Origin: Tubulanus polymorphus
Lineage: Eukaryota; Nemertea; Palaeonemertea; Tubulaniformes; Tubulanidae
Direction: 5' to 3'
Assembly (NCBI RefSeq): GCF_964204645.1
Contig: NC_134035.1
Coordinates: 9,238,501 to 9,302,500, forward strand
Length of the DNA: 64,000 bases
Shown: piece after piece, positions 59,856 to 64,000 of the stretch
Numbering within the stretch: position 1 is the stretch's first letter
How the letters are laid out: each line of letters begins with the position of its first letter
Program-made: the position numbers and the translations under genes
Notes under the pieces: model-generated
The model's input: only the letters and a program-made list of their open reading frames with translations
What the model was told of the DNA's origin: nothing
The model's database searches: none

Positions 59856-60963
59856 TCACCTAATACACATGCCATCAGAGGACGCGGGACCATATATGAT
59901 AGCTATGCTATTATAAATTGCTAATCTCACGAAACCTGCATACTCCTGATATCAAACATATTTTCTAAAAAAGTTTGAATATTGGAATTATATGTTTACA
60001 CATTTTCATATTGACCGCTTGTAGCCGCTGATGAAATTCACGCCGGCCCTACACACATCGTAGATAGTTCGTCATTCCACTGGCATGCCCACGTCAGGGT
60101 CTGACTTTTATATCAGACTTCCAAATCGTGTATACATCCGCCCTTTAACCGAATAATCCGATTTACTTATCATTTCTATTTATGCCTGCCCCTTCTGATA
60201 TAATCATACATCCTTTACTATTACAATACATCTTCTTATGATATTCAATGCAATATAACATTTCGACGTTCAAATATAGGTCATTATATAATCAAAGGAA
60301 GCCATTCTACATCTATGTCAATAATATTTTGCCAGATAGCTTATTTGTGTACACATAGACCTGTGACGTTTTGCACATCGATTTACGGCTGTCGTTTGTA
60401 AAATGACGCTGAATGGTTAACATTGTTTAGGTTTCATAATGGTAACGTTTTATAAGGCGTCAAAAAATGAACTTAGCTTTATGTATGTATGCATTCCTGT
60501 TGCCATGCAGGATGAGACTGCCAGGTTTGGCTGCTCAGGTCTTTCGGAGTTTGGTTCATTCAACGTGGAGTCTTTTGTGGGCACTTCTAGTGGGTAGATT
60601 TTAGATGGGTCTTTCCGGATTAACCTGAAATGAGTAAAAGAACGATATTCTGTAGTTACACAATCCTTTCTGTATCATACAACGTAATTTGCACATGTAT
60701 CAACTGGGTTTTTCATATAGTTGAAATTTAACTGCAATGATTAAAAGAAGTTATCCTGTAATGACAAGTTTTTTCAATGAGAATTTATCGCAATAATTCC
60801 ATCTATATTAAGTAACCTTTTATGATTGCTGGGTTCGTTATTGGCGTGGATCATCTACGGGTAAGTTGATCGGTTGATGATTTGATTCTAGTTGGCTGTG
60901 CACTGTTCCAGTTGGTCGATTTTGGACGAGTAGTTGATCTCAAGCTGGGTTTTTCATATAGTT

Positions 60964-63900
60964 GAAATTTAGCTGCAATGATTAAAAGAAGTTATCCTGT
61001 TATGACAAGTTTTTTCAATTAGAATTTATCGCAATAATTCCATCTATATTAAGTAACCTTTTATGATTGCCGGGTTCATTATCGGCGAGGGTCTCCTATG
61101 TTGGTTGTCTAATTTTACATATTTTTTTCATATAACTTTTTTTCTGTCTAATTTAATACATTGAGATTTTGGAAATAACTATATTTTACAAAATTTGGTT
61201 ATTTTTTCATGTAAATAGTCCGAAAGTTTACAAGGTTGAATAATTTTGTCTAAGTTTTTTACATTTCATGGGTCTTTTTTTCATGTAAATAGTCCGAAAG
61301 TTTACAAGGTTGAAAAATTTTGTCTAGTTTTATATTCAAAATCAGAAATCAAAGTACAGATATAGTTGTGTGATCGGGGGGGGGGGGGGGGGGGGGGGGG
61401 TCGATTTTACATAAATTTTGTCTTCTTTAAAACCAAGCACATAATTGGAAATCCGGTTCCGGTTCATTCAATTAATCTTCCAACCAGTCTGAACCGGCAG
61501 GCGACTGATTGGGGTCAATTAAGTTGACTGCCTATTTTAATACATCAAGATTTGGAATATCTATATTACAAGGTTGAAGATCACTTTGTACATTTTATGA
61601 CTAGTTGATGAATAGTATAGCTGAAAAAAAGAGCAAAATCTTGTGAGCAGAAAATCCTTTCGAATATCACTGATCATGATTAACATGTCAATTCATGCAT
61701 ATATATATATATATATAAGATCAGCAATGTGGACCGGAAAGTAGATTTTGATAATAGTCAATTATTAAACAATTCAAGTAATTAATCTATATTCATTCTA
61801 GATATCTGATATTGATTATTATAGTTTAACAACAATTCGGGTAAAGCATCTCTAGCTATCTTGAGGAATACCAGAGTTACAGCAAATTTAATAATGCATA
61901 ATAAATCTGTTCAAATTTTTTTTGTACTGTAGTTTCTCTTCTATCTTCAGAAATTCTTGATGATTTTCTTCCATGGGTGCTAAACACCCAGCGGCCAGTA
62001 GACTTTTATTAAAACCCAGGCCCATCATATAATGCAAACTTGCTAGTAATATTGCCCCCTATATACATTTCAATTGTCAGCTAAACCATGTTCATATTAT
62101 CAAATTAACTTTATCGTCAATTAATAAACTTTTAGAGATATGTTTTCTACCCACAGATGGTGACATCTGTGCCCAGTGAATGGTATTCTCATCAATTTCA
62201 GTAATTCTAAATATTGCACGTAAAATATATACAATGATCTTGTAATTATGATAATATAACTAACTAGAGTGAGTGCGCTGCCAGCATTGAGCACACTGAT
62301 CCTATAAGCAACATGGTTCTACAGATTTAAGAAACCTTGAATCATCCCCACACCTTGACAAATCCAGAATTCTGCAAAGCCTTAATGATTTAATTAATCC
62401 AACGCACACGAGACAGAGTTAAAATACACCCTGTATAGGGTATAGGCCTAAGCCAATAGTTAATTATACAGTTGTCTTATCAACCCATATGGTTTGGATT
62501 TGAGCACTTTTACCTTATATGAAGATGCTGAGTTAATCCTTATCGTAGATACCTAATAAATCAATTATGTCCTAGCTATAATTAAAATTGTCTCGGACGA
62601 TAATTTATTTGGGGCTTGAAATTTCTACACGAGAAGAATTTCAGATCCGGTATAAATTTGAATTCATCATTATTTCAACTGCTAATTTTGCATCAGAGCT
62701 TTTGATACCTAGCTTAACGAACCCAGAATTCCCCAAAACCTTACTGATTCAACAGATCCCTCACACATGTGGCCCAGTTAGACACAGACAACATTGCACG
62801 ATACAGTTGTCTCATCCACTGCGCTATTTTCTAAATAATTTTCACTTAAATTCATTATATTGAATTAATTTTAACTAATTATATACATATCTAAGCGATC
62901 CGTTAATTAGTCATCATACTAGCTACGTACATCTTAATTCAGTCAACAATATTAATATTTATATGGAGCCTGAAAATCTACACGAGTAGAATTTCAGATG
63001 TGGTGAATTCATCACTATTTGAATTCATCAGAAATTAAGATAAAAGCACATTTTTAGTGGTAAATTAGAAATTCCCTTATAGCCGAATTGCTTTGTAATC
63101 TTTAGTTCTTTTATATCTTTTACAGTACACTGTGTATAAGGATCGAAAGACCTTGTTATGACCGGACCTCCCTGGTGCGGTGCAAGACATGATGCTGGAA
63201 TATAGTTTGAAGGAGAGGGGTTAGTAAAAGAGAGCTATCAGCAAGAGGAATAAGACCTAAGTTAAGGATATCCTGTCAGATTAAGGCTCTCAATCTGACA
63301 TACACAGTGAAACTGAAATATTCTCCCTTCCAAATTCAGGAATGAATTTTTGCATGTACAGATTAGTTTTATCTCCCTTCAATCGGAAGTAAATCTGCGT
63401 TAAATGAATTTGGCAATATGTATCAAAACTTATACAGCTGTATGACGACACAATAGGTTCACTTTAGATACAGATAAATAATTAATTTGCTCAGATACAC
63501 ATGTATCAGCTACATTTTAAATGTCAATGGACTTGAATTAAAAAAAAATTCACATAATTGAATTAACCTTAATTGTAGATATCTAAGTAATACGTTAATG
63601 AGTAATTCATCTAAGCTATATTCTAATTGTCAGTTAATAAACTATATCTATTATGCGTCACTTGACACACAGTAGGCCTATGGCTTTTAGATATCATTTG
63701 AATCAGTAAGGTTTTGGTAAATTTTGGCAATATTGAAGAGCATGACCAGTCGCCGTTAGTACGGCAGTTGGAGATATAAATACTGATCAGTCGATGAGAC
63801 TGATTCACTTATTATATAGATATGCTCAAATATACATATATCAGCGATATCTCAATTGTCAGTTTAATGATATTTATAATGGACCTGTATCACATATAAA

Positions 63901-64000
63901 TTATTTCATACATAGCATATAAATAGTTTTTGATCTTACATGAAATATTAAATTCATCTTAATTGTGGATATCTAAGCCATTGGTTAATGAGCAATTTTT
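60964..64000. repeat. Direct duplication, second copy, running off the window
   Basis: Matches 55238-58438 apart from scattered substitutions, a G run at about 61377-61400 that is four G in the other copy, and small indels near 63540-63610. The match is unbroken at the window end. Confidence 0.85.

Noticed and set aside
55238-64000. Pair of long repeats as LTRs of a retroelement
   Set aside because: The repeats exceed 3 kb, the spacer shows no gag, protease or reverse transcriptase, and no TG...CA ends or primer-binding site were seen.

Overview
This is nuclear DNA from an invertebrate animal. It has one gene of about 26 kb split into 22 coding exons with GT-AG introns, no operons, many short inverted-repeat transposons, a tRNA-derived SINE, minisatellites and AT-rich intergenic DNA. 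The SINE tail style and the single delta-catenin-type gene would suit a marine lophotrochozoan, but I cannot name the species.

Main gene, positions 8518-34388, minus strand. I assembled 22 exons by hand. Every intron is GT-AG, all phases join, and the coding sum is 4053 nt (1350 aa plus stop). The protein is a delta-catenin family member (p120/delta-catenin/ARVCF/p0071). It has an N-terminal coiled coil, a long disordered Tyr/Asp/Pro-rich region with a GYDDAPR repeat, an armadillo domain, and a C-terminal tail ending in the PDZ ligand DSWV. Such proteins bind the cadherin juxtamembrane tail and regulate Rho-type GTPases. Its introns, including a 9.3-kb intron 3, are packed with piggyBac-like, hAT-like and foldback MITEs and satellites.

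Positions 34410-44121 hold no gene I can recognise. They contain a LINE-like tail, hAT-like MITEs, a 107-bp tandem repeat, a 100-bp hairpin and two GC-rich patches that may be promoters or 5' exons. At 44122-44667 (minus) is a PrdX/ProX-type prolyl-tRNA-synthetase-associated deacylase domain protein whose 5' end is unresolved. At 45515-45796 (minus) is a 93-aa NUPR1 (p8) stress-response homologue. Its upstream region has a TATA box, a CCAAT box and several motifs resembling ATF4/C-EBP and unfolded-protein-response elements.

Positions 46300-64000 are AT-rich and apparently gene-free: a hAT-like MITE, a 41-bp repeat, an array of 232-bp units twice interrupted by the same MITE, and a direct duplication of more than 3 kb at a 5.56-kb offset that runs off the window. 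Positions 1-1800 hold a foldback element and a 21-bp minisatellite.

The three protein-coding genes are independent eukaryotic genes that happen to lie on the same strand. I see no CRISPR array, rRNA or true tRNA gene.
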